DNA from: a virus
Reading direction: 5' to 3' (one strand)
Length of the DNA stretch: 43,417 nt
Virus record (IMG/VR): IMGVR_UViG_3300006108_000026
Location: 1-43,417 of that record
Made by a program: the position numbers and the translations under genes. Shown here piece by piece: positions 33,761 to 40,858 of the stretch (position 1 is its first letter; each line of letters starts with the position of its first letter). The notes under the pieces are model-generated. The model saw only the letters and a list, made by a program, of their open reading frames with translations, did no database searches and was not told where the DNA came from.

Positions 33761-34201
33761 ATGGCGCTCATAGACCTAATTCCCGGCATGACCCAGGCAA
33801 AGGCCGCCATGGCAATCGGTGGAGCTGTAGTTGTACTCAGCTTCGGCGCTTGGATTTGGTGGGAAGTCCATGAAGTAGGAGTCCTCCATAAGGAGGTCGC
33901 CACGCTTCAGCAGAACAACAAGGTTCTCCAGCAGAACGCTGATGTTTATGCAGCAGACTTCAAGACCTGTCAGGCCGCGAACTCTACCAACAGCAAGACT
34001 ATTACGGATCTGATGAACGAACGTGCAGACGCTAAGACGTCTGTAAACATTCTGGCTGCCCAACAGCAGTCGAATGCACGCACGATCAACGATCTCAAGT
34101 CTCAACTGGATAGCATGAAGAAGGACCCGAAGAACAATGGAGTACTTGCTCCAACTCTTAGCGAGACCATTCGTGGTATCCAAGCTTCGGGGAGAAACTA
34201 A
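33761..34201 (+). CDS. Inner-membrane spanin (Rz-like)
   Basis: A 146-residue protein with one N-terminal transmembrane helix (about residues 16-34, AAMAIGGAVVVLSFGAWIWW) followed by a long, glutamine- and asparagine-rich coiled coil in the periplasm. This is the layout of an inner-membrane spanin subunit. It reaches across the periplasm to the outer-membrane lipoprotein encoded next and fuses the two membranes at the end of lysis. AGGAG is placed seven bases before the ATG. The lipoprotein gene starts one base after its stop. Confidence 0.8.
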   Translation: MALIDLIPGMTQAKAAMAIGGAVVVLSFGAWIWWEVHEVGVLHKEVATLQQNNKVLQQNADVYAADFKTCQAANSTNSKTITDLMNERADAKTSVNILAAQQQSNARTINDLKSQLDSMKKDPKNNGVLAPTLSETIRGIQASGRN

Positions 34202-34202
34202 G

Positions 34203-34619
34203 TTGAAGAAGCAGCTCGCTCTTATCGCCGTCCTACTAACCCTTGGTGGTTGCGCAACTGATAATGTTCAGCCTGCTCCAAGAGTCGTCGTAGAAACCCA
34301 TTACGTCGTTCGTCTTCCACCTAAGGAGCTGACAACTCTTCCTCCTAAGGTTCCAAACATCGACGTAGACAAGGCCGACCAAGCTCAAGTTTCCGGTTGG
34401 TTGCTCCAAAAGGAGCAATACACCCGCACTCTCGAGAACATGCTGGTCGGGATTGGTAAGTTCTTCGTTGACCAACAAGCAGCAGCCGATGCTCAAGCAG
34501 CAGTGGAAACAGCCAAGTCTAAGGCTGACGCTGAAAAGCAGCAGCAACAAGACGCTATTGACGCTTCCAAGAGGAAGGTTGACCTCAATCAGTTTCTCGG
34601 TAAGCCACCTCACCAGTGA
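34203..34619 (+). CDS. Outer-membrane spanin lipoprotein (Rz1-like), TTG start
   Basis: Read from TTG 34203 this is a 138-residue prolipoprotein: positive start (LKKQ), hydrophobic LALIAVLLTL and lipobox LGGC with the cysteine near residue 17. It then has a proline-rich segment (PAPRV, LPPKELTTLPPKVP) typical of Rz1 proteins and a C-terminal helical region. GGGAG lies about seven bases upstream of the TTG. An in-frame ATG at 34137 lies inside the upstream spanin gene and would place extra residues before the signal peptide, so it is rejected. It is longer than most Rz1 proteins, giving a stand-alone rather than nested pair. Confidence 0.8.
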   Translation: MKKQLALIAVLLTLGGCATDNVQPAPRVVVETHYVVRLPPKELTTLPPKVPNIDVDKADQAQVSGWLLQKEQYTRTLENMLVGIGKFFVDQQAAADAQAAVETAKSKADAEKQQQQDAIDASKRKVDLNQFLGKPPHQ

Positions 34620-34627
34620 GGAAATAA

Positions 34628-36253
34628 ATGTCCTGTGGATGCAGCATAGTTGAGAAGAGTCCTCTTTGGACTCCGGTTCCAGAGTACAGACAGCCTACCG
34701 ATATTCAACCAGGTGAGAACATCGACTGCTATATGAAGCGGGCGGGTTCTCAATCTGGTCTGAAGAACGATATTGGTCCAAAGATTCCAGACAGAATCGA
34801 CAACACCTCACTGACATCTGACCTTCACGGTGTTGTCAATGAGAAGCTGCAACTGACCCCAGGCTCTACTAGAACCGCGACTACATGGACTGCAACTGTT
34901 GACGGCACTTCTATTGGAACCGCGATCCCACATCTTGCTCTAGATGCTGCAACCGGTGCTCTTACAGGAACGGTTCAAGGCGATCACCTCAACAAAAACT
35001 ACAAGGTGCTGATAACAGCGGCTGATGGAACCGGCACGATCGACAGCCGTGAGTTCAACTTCTTTCCTAAAGATGCTGCTCACACCGACGTCATTAAGTT
35101 TGTTATCCCTCTTGCTGGAAACTCTCATGTCACGTGTGGTTTCGGTCCAAGAACTCCTCCGGCGCAAGGTGCATCATCTTTTCACCAAGGATATGACTTT
35201 GCAATGATTGATCACAGCCATGGCACGATCGTTGCAGCGGCAGACGGGGTTGTCCGCAAGACCGGTCCAGCATCTGGCTTTGGAAACTGGATCATCATCG
35301 ACCACAATGACAGCTCTGGTAAGCTGGTCTGCTCTACTGTCTACGCCCACATGAACGATGGTAACACTTTCGTCCGCGTTGGCGACAAGGTTGCGGCCGG
35401 ACAGAAGATTGCCATTGAGGGAAATGCGGGGATTGGTTCGGGTGCTCACCTTCACTTTGAGCTTCACAAGGGCGGCTACAAGAATCCAGTTGATCCAGGC
35501 CCATACCTTCACGGTGCGGTAACTGTTGCGAACAACAATGATCCAACCCAGCCGCAGCAAGATGGAACAACTGCTCCTTCCGGCGGGTTCACAACGCGAA
35601 ATAACACCGCTGTTGGAATGTCTGCCGCTGAAGCTCTGGCGGGCCATGACTGCCCAGACACCATTCCTAATCCAAGTCCAGACGGATCTGAGCCGGTTGT
35701 GGCAACTGGAAAAGCAACTCACACGTCAAGCTGCAAGCCTGCAGACTATCACGCAGACCCAGCCGGGGTCGAGCAGCAGATTCGTGCTGAATGCGCTGCA
35801 CAGGGTCTTGACAGCAGTGAGGCTGACTTTATTGTCAACGTTGCTAAGATTGAATCTGGTCTTGACCCATACGCAAAGTGCCCAACATCGTCAGCGACTG
35901 GACTGTTCCAGTTTCTGGACGCTCTCGCTATAAAGTACTATGGGAGATTGGGTGTTCCACCAACGTGCGCTAACCGCTGCAACGTCACATATGCGACCCG
36001 CGCGATGTGCGACTTCTACAAGACAGAGATGAGACCTGCGTGGAACAACTTTGTTTCATCTGGAAAGACTAGGATTGTCGGTAAGCAGATCAAGCCTACG
36101 AGCTGGTCTGGATCTTCAGCACCATACTACGCCTCCCTCACCAGGTCACAGTTCCTTTACGGGCTAATTCACCATGACGGTGTCGGGAGTGCCGTAAATG
36201 GAAAGGACCTTGGCGGGGTTCAGTACTGGCGTAAGAAGATCGGCAACGTCTAA
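34628..36253 (+). CDS. Bifunctional endolysin-type protein: Ig-like + M23 peptidase + lytic transglycosylase
   Basis: A 541-residue protein with three parts. Residues about 70-147 form an Ig-like beta domain (LALDAATGALTGTVQGDH). Residues about 155-295 are an M23 zinc endopeptidase with HQGYD (H186, D190), YAHM (H241) and HLHFE (H274, H276). Residues about 380-541 are an SLT-type transglycosylase with KIESGLDP (catalytic E409), TGLFQFLD and a Y/H-rich tail. No signal peptide is seen, so export would need a holin or the protein acts in the virion. It lies directly after the spanins, favouring a lysis role; a virion-associated cell-wall hydrolase used at infection is the alternative. It converges on the next gene with overlapping stops. 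Confidence 0.8.
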   Translation: MSCGCSIVEKSPLWTPVPEYRQPTDIQPGENIDCYMKRAGSQSGLKNDIGPKIPDRIDNTSLTSDLHGVVNEKLQLTPGSTRTATTWTATVDGTSIGTAIPHLALDAATGALTGTVQGDHLNKNYKVLITAADGTGTIDSREFNFFPKDAAHTDVIKFVIPLAGNSHVTCGFGPRTPPAQGASSFHQGYDFAMIDHSHGTIVAAADGVVRKTGPASGFGNWIIIDHNDSSGKLVCSTVYAHMNDGNTFVRVGDKVAAGQKIAIEGNAGIGSGAHLHFELHKGGYKNPVDPGPYLHGAVTVANNNDPTQPQQDGTTAPSGGFTTRNNTAVGMSAAEALAGHDCPDTIPNPSPDGSEPVVATGKATHTSSCKPADYHADPAGVEQQIRAECAAQGLDSSEADFIVNVAKIESGLDPYAKCPTSSATGLFQFLDALAIKYYGRLGVPPTCANRCNVTYATRAMCDFYKTEMRPAWNNFVSSGKTRIVGKQIKPTSWSGSSAPYYASLTRSQFLYGLIHHDGVGSAVNGKDLGGVQYWRKKIGNV

Positions 36254-36738
36254 GCGGTAATCTCGGCCAGACGGTCTATGAGAGGATAGGGTTCCTTGTT
36301 GCGGAACCGCTTCCAATATTGCGGATGATAGATCATCTCGCTTCCCTGCTTACAATCCTTGGCAAGCCAGCGCTGAGCATTCCCACCCAGTGAGATGATG
36401 TGCAGCCCAAGGAGGGACACGTTGTCTTTCAGAATCCTGGGGTCCGTTGGATTGCCAAGACGATCTGCAGCGTTCAGCCACAGAAGATCATTCTCAGAAA
36501 TACCCCGCTCCTGAAGCAGAGTGTTGAGCCAGCCCGAGCAGTGCTTGATTGAATAGAACGGCGTGTGATGGTAGTTTGGGTCGGTTGGTGCAGCCGGACC
36601 AGGGCGATCACCAACGATGATCACCTTTGCCTTTAAGGGCTCGCGGTTTAGCGCACTAATGTAGCGCCGCTTCCTCACCATCAGCCCATCTAGAATCGCC
36701 TTTCGCCGCTCCAAAGGGAGACGGTCGAAAGCACTCAT
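36250..36738 (-). CDS. Uracil-DNA-glycosylase-superfamily-like protein
   Basis: A 162-residue protein with the UDG-fold motif order: VIIVGDRPGP at 39-48 (position of GEAPG in family 4), DLLWLNAADR at 84-93 (the asparagine strand), HIISLGGNAQRWL at 113-125 and YHPQYW at 137-142 (the HP motif). Such enzymes excise uracil or other bases from DNA; this one is short and may act on a modified base or serve in DNA binding. Its ATG overlaps the stop of the small membrane-protein gene upstream (ATGA). Its stop overlaps the endolysin stop on the other strand, with no terminator between. Confidence 0.55.
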   Translation of the reverse strand: MSAFDRLPLERRKAILDGLMVRKRRYISALNREPLKAKVIIVGDRPGPAAPTDPNYHHTPFYSIKHCSGWLNTLLQERGISENDLLWLNAADRLGNPTDPRILKDNVSLLGLHIISLGGNAQRWLAKDCKQGSEMIYHPQYWKRFRNKEPYPLIDRLAEITA

Positions 36739-36863
36739 TCGTCTAAGACCAAATCCTTGGTCTTCTTCTCAACCACGGTGACGCGGCTCTTGGTCTTGAA
36801 CAGATCGTACCCGATGTAGAGCACGACAGCCGCCAGTAGAACATCGACGATAACGTTGACCAT
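36735..36863 (-). CDS. 42-residue single-pass membrane protein
   Basis: ATG at 36863 is preceded by AAGGAG seven bases upstream. The product has a hydrophobic helix at residues 3-18 (NVIVDVLLAAVVLYIG) and a basic/acidic cytoplasmic tail (KTKSRVTVVEKKTKD). It overlaps the UDG-like gene by 4 bases. It is too short for a typical gene-length cut-off but has an excellent start site. Function unknown; a small holin-like or membrane-anchoring role is possible. Confidence 0.7.
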   Translation of the reverse strand: MVNVIVDVLLAAVVLYIGYDLFKTKSRVTVVEKKTKDLVLDE

Positions 36864-36882
36864 GTCAACTCCTTCTCAAGAT

Positions 36883-36905
36883 TGGATATGGTTGATTGTA
36901 CACCA
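36883..36905 (-). promoter_or_regulatory. Weak possible -10 element for the small membrane-protein operon
   Basis: The 152-base gap 36864-37015 holds no gene. A TACAAT hexamer on the minus strand (end near 36896) lies about 30 bases upstream of ATG 36863. Seventeen bases further up the hexamer is TGTACG, a poor -35, so the call is tentative. Confidence 0.25.
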
Positions 36906-37015
36906 CAACCATCTGGGCGTACACAGTTCATTTCAGAAGTGAGGCTTATTTTGTCTGTAGTGCCCATAGGCTTTTACGCTGGGCTTTATCTGGGATCCTC
37001 TGGAAGGACCCAGGG

Positions 37016-37651
37016 TTACATGTGCTCAGAAAGCCACTCTTGCCATGTACCAGGGAACTTTGCTGGTTGGTAGAACCAGCGGCCACCGTTCTTTTCGTTA
37101 ATGCAGACGTTGAGCTTGATCTGATAGAGATCGCTCAGAAGAATCGGTGAGATGACGGTGATGAAGTGCGGACCAGCTGGGAAAAGAACCAGCGTTCCGC
37201 GCTGAGGAACGAGACTGAAGTTGTAGACCGGAAACTCTAGCTTGCCACCAAAAACTTCATGACGCGGATCAAGGGGAACGTTCTCGTTGTAGTCCTTGAG
37301 CCACACGAATCCAACCAGATCAACGTCCTTGTACATGACCCACTTCTTGCGGACGTACTTGGAGTTTTCGCAGCCCGGCTGTTCAGCCGGTGCCTTGGCA
37401 TATTCGGGATAGTACTGGAAAAGAGGCTGCTCAAGACCACGGTACGTCGCGTCATAGCGCTGTTCAATCTCAGGAACAACATCCCTGAAGCGCTCGGCAA
37501 TATCCTGTTCCCATCTAAGAGCGTGACGCTCTAGCTTCTTCGGATTGCCAGCCTTATCAGTGTCAGGCGCTTTTACGTTGATGTCGTCAACGATCTTCTC
37601 GCAAAGCTGTGGAGAAAGAAAGTCCTGAATGACGATGAATGGGCTTCTCAT
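37016..37651 (-). CDS. 2OG-Fe(II)-oxygenase-like protein, possibly inactive
   Basis: A 211-residue protein with the pattern of phage prolyl-4-hydroxylase-like oxygenases: FIVIQDFLSPQLCEKIV at the start, KDVDLVGFVWLKDYN at 108-122, FGGKLEFP at 134-141, PQRGTLVLFPAGPHFITVISP at 149-169 and a C-terminal W-rich end. H162 fits the distal iron ligand. The proximal HxD should fall near 107-109, where the sequence reads YKD, so the first histidine seems to be tyrosine. GATAAATA (37686-37693) lies 35 bases upstream, so this is a late gene. Substrate unknown; similar late-expressed proteins in T4-like phages are of unclear role. Confidence 0.6.
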   Translation of the reverse strand: MRSPFIVIQDFLSPQLCEKIVDDINVKAPDTDKAGNPKKLERHALRWEQDIAERFRDVVPEIEQRYDATYRGLEQPLFQYYPEYAKAPAEQPGCENSKYVRKKWVMYKDVDLVGFVWLKDYNENVPLDPRHEVFGGKLEFPVYNFSLVPQRGTLVLFPAGPHFITVISPILLSDLYQIKLNVCINEKNGGRWFYQPAKFPGTWQEWLSEHM

Positions 37652-37685
37652 GGTGCCTCTTGGATAGGGTGAGCTAGGTCTGAAC

Positions 37686-37693
37686 TATTTATC
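37686..37693 (-). promoter_or_regulatory. T4-type late promoter GATAAATA (leftward)
   Basis: The minus-strand GATAAATA is 35 bases before the ATG at 37651 and lies just upstream of the stop region of the next gene (37689), overlapping its last codon. Confidence 0.65.
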
Positions 37694-38360
37694 GAAGTCT
37701 GACCGCGTGTACGGAGCTGATTTGGGTTTGAATGCTGCGCTCAATAAGAGCAACATCACGGCTTAGATTAGAAAGGTCCTTAGTCAGATCACGGTGTGAC
37801 TGCTTGAACTCAGGAACTGCATTGCGAACGTACTCATCGATCTTCTCAACTTGGTTGTGGACCTTGTTGATCATGTCAAGAGTACTGTTGAGAGTAATCT
37901 TGCGGCTCTCATAGATTTGCTGCTCATGAAGATCGTGCATCGTGAACTGATGCTTAAGCTCATCGATCTGCTTGGTGAGATCAGCTTTGACCTCATCAAG
38001 ATAGTCATGAACCTCTTTCAGTTCTTCAAGAACCGTCATTAGGCTTTCAGTACGTTCTTCGGCTGCTTGACCTTCTCTTTCGAGTGCAGCAAGAATGCCA
38101 CTTATCTCTTCAGAGCGGGTCTTGTGGTGTGCCGCATTTTCAGCGGATAGAGCGTCAATCGCGGTCTTCAGATCCTTAAGCTCAACTGGCTCCTCATTGG
38201 CACCAAGGAAAGCCCAGATGCCCGATTTGTTACGCAGGTTCTTAACGATGAAGTAAACGATTGTCCAGCACGCAGCAGCGATCGTGCATAGCACCAATAC
38301 AAACTGGCTCGGTGACAGCGCTTTGGCCAGCTGTTGTAGCAGAGTGAAAAATATGTCCAT
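37689..38360 (-). CDS. Membrane-anchored coiled-coil protein of unknown function
   Basis: A 223-residue protein with one transmembrane helix at about residues 18-40 (PSQFVLVLCTIAAACWTIVYF) and then about 160 residues of heptad-like helical sequence rich in E, K, L and H. Likely topology: short N-terminus, single span, long coiled coil in the cytoplasm or periplasm. I do not recognise a family. The late promoter at 38394-38401 precedes it by 34 bases. A lysis-timing or membrane-scaffold role is conceivable but not shown. Confidence 0.7.
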   Translation of the reverse strand: MDIFFTLLQQLAKALSPSQFVLVLCTIAAACWTIVYFIVKNLRNKSGIWAFLGANEEPVELKDLKTAIDALSAENAAHHKTRSEEISGILAALEREGQAAEERTESLMTVLEELKEVHDYLDEVKADLTKQIDELKHQFTMHDLHEQQIYESRKITLNSTLDMINKVHNQVEKIDEYVRNAVPEFKQSHRDLTKDLSNLSRDVALIERSIQTQISSVHAVRLR

Positions 38361-38393
38361 GCACCTTACTCAAAAGTTCGAGGTATTTATCCC

Positions 38394-38401
38394 ACCGCGT
38401 A
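38394..38401 (-). promoter_or_regulatory. T4-type late promoter GATAAATA (leftward)
   Basis: Minus-strand GATAAATA, 34 bases before ATG 38360, in the short gap between the coiled-coil protein and the gene ending at 38411. Confidence 0.65.
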
Positions 38402-38410
38402 TGCAGGGGA

Positions 38411-39187
38411 CTATGCGTATGCGTAAGATGCTTCAGGATCTTTATCAGCTGCTTGAGCAACTTCCTCTGGCAGTTGCTCTGGGATGAGTTTAATGTCTGC
38501 AGATTTAAGAGCCTTAACCGCCTTATCGAACAGATCTTCTTGCGTTGAGTAGTTCTTAAAGACGTAGGTGTTGCCACATCCCATCTTCTTAAAGAACTGA
38601 ACGCGCTTAACGATAGGAAGGAAGCGGCGCTGCGCTTTCTTTATGCACATGCAAAAGTCATCAATGCAAACGAATGGTTCAGGAATGCGAAGGATACAGT
38701 TGCTGTTGTATTCGTGAAGGCAGATCAGAAGGTGTTGAAGATACTCAGACACTAGATCAGCCAGTGCCACGAAGGAGCGATCAATGGTATCGTCCATCAT
38801 GCACGCCATCTGATCTTCCATCAAGAAGAACGCATAGACATGAATGAGCTTGGCAAACTCAACAACCGGTGCATCAAACACCTCTGGGTGTGTCTCCAGA
38901 ACGGTTTCGATGACGTTTATCTCCTCCCGGAACGACTCCATTACAGCCGTACGTAGCTGTATTGGCATTTCACCTTCTCCCACAGATTGCAAGATTCTCT
39001 CGATGCGGTACAACCACTGCGAGATTCTGTCATACTCAAGGAGAACGACTTCACGGGCAGAGACGTCAAAGCTAAACTCAGGGCGCGCAAGTTGAACGAA
39101 CGCATGCGCCTGAGTGTGCTTAAACTTGCTGATCGCGTCTGATGACGCTATGCGAAAGATGATGTTATTGCGCTGATACTTGATCAT
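38411..39187 (-). CDS. Unknown protein, mostly helical
   Basis: A protein of 258 residues from ATG 39187. That start is preferred over the in-frame ATG at 39196 because GGAG lies ten bases before it but only one before the other. Not recognised. The centre is helical and cysteine/histidine-containing (EDQMACMMDD; CIDDFCMCIKKA), the latter with CxxxxxCMC-like spacing that could bind metal. The C-terminus is an acidic, alanine-rich tail. The gene overlaps the one upstream by about 20 bases, implying shared expression. Confidence 0.65.
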   Translation of the reverse strand: MIKYQRNNIIFRIASSDAISKFKHTQAHAFVQLARPEFSFDVSAREVVLLEYDRISQWLYRIERILQSVGEGEMPIQLRTAVMESFREEINVIETVLETHPEVFDAPVVEFAKLIHVYAFFLMEDQMACMMDDTIDRSFVALADLVSEYLQHLLICLHEYNSNCILRIPEPFVCIDDFCMCIKKAQRRFLPIVKRVQFFKKMGCGNTYVFKNYSTQEDLFDKAVKALKSADIKLIPEQLPEEVAQAADKDPEASYAYA

Positions 39188-39929
39188 GCGAACCATTCTC
39201 CAATGCAGCGGTAATAACGGCCATCATGTCTTGACCAAATACAACGCCACACTCGTCTCCATCGACGAGCTTTAGGAGAACAGGAACATCAACCTCAGTG
39301 CCAACTGGGTTGAGGACTGCTCTGATGGACGTGTTAGTGTACTGTGGCTCAGTGTTAGCAACGATGCCGCCAGCTTCTGGCTTTTCTACCGGGAACTTAA
39401 ACGAGATTGAGCAATACTCAAAAGAAACGTAGTCCCCCATTGGAGTGAGCCCCTTAACTTTAAGCTCGCTACATGGCAGAGAAGGATCAAAACAGAAAGA
39501 AACGTTGCAAACAGAAGACAAACTTTTCACAGTCACCAGTCCGGTCAGACCAGATGATGCTTGAACCAAAGGAGATTCTGGGGATAGTTCTGTAGATGGG
39601 ACAGTCGCTGGGATGTCAGCAGCCGCAGCAACCGCCGATGCAGGATCGATGGCCACGGTAAGCTCTGCAGTTGGCTCTTCAGAAGCCGCGACTGGTTCAG
39701 AATGATCAACCGCTGGAACTTCTACAGGAGCAGTGTTGATTTCGGCAGCCGGCACTTCAGATGGATCATCGTTCTTTGCAGCATCCATTTCAGTAGCCAC
39801 AACGATCTGATGGCCATCAGCGTCATGCTCATGATCGATGTTGAAGCCATGAGACTTCAGCAGATCAACCATGTGCTTCTTGATTTCGCCATGAGCCTTA
39901 GGATGAACATGAAGAGTGATAGGTGTCAT
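39165..39929 (-). CDS. Unknown protein with histidine-rich head and alanine/proline/glutamate linker
   Basis: A 254-residue protein. It opens with histidine-rich HVHPKAHGEIKKHM and IDHEHDADGHQ. A low-complexity A/E/P/V linker follows (about residues 55-125), then a beta-rich C-terminal domain (CSELKVKGLTPMGDYVSFEY; SISFKFPVEKPE). I do not recognise a family. The layout, a small domain plus flexible linker plus beta domain, suits a virion or head-decoration protein, but that is guesswork. Its start overlaps the upstream stop (ATGA at 39926-39929). Confidence 0.6.
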   Translation of the reverse strand: MTPITLHVHPKAHGEIKKHMVDLLKSHGFNIDHEHDADGHQIVVATEMDAAKNDDPSEVPAAEINTAPVEVPAVDHSEPVAASEEPTAELTVAIDPASAVAAAADIPATVPSTELSPESPLVQASSGLTGLVTVKSLSSVCNVSFCFDPSLPCSELKVKGLTPMGDYVSFEYCSISFKFPVEKPEAGGIVANTEPQYTNTSIRAVLNPVGTEVDVPVLLKLVDGDECGVVFGQDMMAVITAALENGSHDQVSAQ

Positions 39930-40183
39930 ACGAAGTTGTCCTTATGAGGTATGCCGGCAAGCTCTCTCATTCTACGAGCCACACCGTTGCTTGTGAAGCT
40001 AGAGTCAGTCTGTGCAACTTCCTCTTTGACTTCCTTATGTTTTTGACCAGCCTTGAAAGCATCTTCAAGAGCCTTCTTGATTTGCTCTACGTTGACTTCC
40101 TTGAAGTCAAGCTCATCGCTCTTTTGCGATTCAAGCGAATCAAAACCAAGGTTCTTGGCGATTGCTGTTATGATCTCTTCCAT
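39926..40183 (-). CDS. Small charged protein, capsid-associated-like
   Basis: An 85-residue, strongly charged helical protein (DFKEVNVEQIKKALEDAF; KHKEVKEEVAQ) ending in VARRMRELAGIPH. The RELAGI turn is common near the ends of scaffold or head-associated proteins in T4-like phages, but this is a weak clue. Linked to the downstream gene by a 4-base overlap. Confidence 0.6.
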   Translation of the reverse strand: MEEIITAIAKNLGFDSLESQKSDELDFKEVNVEQIKKALEDAFKAGQKHKEVKEEVAQTDSSFTSNGVARRMRELAGIPHKDNFV

Positions 40184-40188
40184 GTGTC

Positions 40189-40857
40189 TTACACCATCGT
40201 TGAAAGTTTAGCGTAGAACTCGTCTACTCGATTAGCCAACTTCGCAACGTAGTCACGAAGATCAACATTGAACTCCTGTGGGAAGCCACCCGCCGAAGTG
40301 ATGAGGATCACTCCATGCTCGATGTCAGTACCAAAAAGCTCGTTGTGCATAACAGCATATGCCGTCAGCTGAAGTCTGTAGTCATCGACATCATGACTGT
40401 TTTTGATGCGCGTAGATGTCTTAAAGTCGATGATGCTTGGAATGCCCTTGTAGACTCCGATCAGATCGGCTCTACCTGCCATCTCAAGGAGATCGGTGTA
40501 CAGAGCAACTTCCTGACCCCAAATCTCTTCAACCTTGTTTAGCTTCAGCTTGAGCGCATTGAATGAGGCAATGTGCTCTGCCGAAAAGTTCTCACCTTGG
40601 TTAAGCGGTTCCTTTTTAAGGTAGCGCTCGGCCATTAGGTGAACAGCCGTTCCACGATCTGCAGCTTCTTGCGTCTTCTTCTGCGCTAGGTCAACACCAA
40701 GGGACATCTGCCACTTTTTCAGCGACTGAGCTTTTTCCTCTGGCATCGTACCACCCAAGACAGTCGTAACCGATGGGTAGAACTTTCCTTCAGGCGTTTC
40801 GTAGAAGCGCATACCCTTGAAAGGGGTAGCTGTAAGATCAGGATAGTTGAACTTCAT
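40189..40857 (-). CDS. RecB/Cas4-type PD-(D/E)XK exonuclease
   Basis: A 222-residue nuclease of the RecB family (similar in order to mitochondrial MGME1-type exonucleases). It has SVTTVLGG at 29-36, DRGTAVHLMAERYL at 67-80 (H73, E77), AGRADLIG at 127-134 (D131), SIIDFKTS at 141-148 (D144, K146) and the RLQLTAYAVM helix at 161-170 (Q163, Y167). It would digest DNA ends; in a T4-like phage it may serve recombination or repair. It follows the large modular protein with only one base between stop and ATG. Confidence 0.85.
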   Translation of the reverse strand: MKFNYPDLTATPFKGMRFYETPEGKFYPSVTTVLGGTMPEEKAQSLKKWQMSLGVDLAQKKTQEAADRGTAVHLMAERYLKKEPLNQGENFSAEHIASFNALKLKLNKVEEIWGQEVALYTDLLEMAGRADLIGVYKGIPSIIDFKTSTRIKNSHDVDDYRLQLTAYAVMHNELFGTDIEHGVILITSAGGFPQEFNVDLRDYVAKLANRVDEFYAKLSTMV

Positions 40858-40858
40858 T

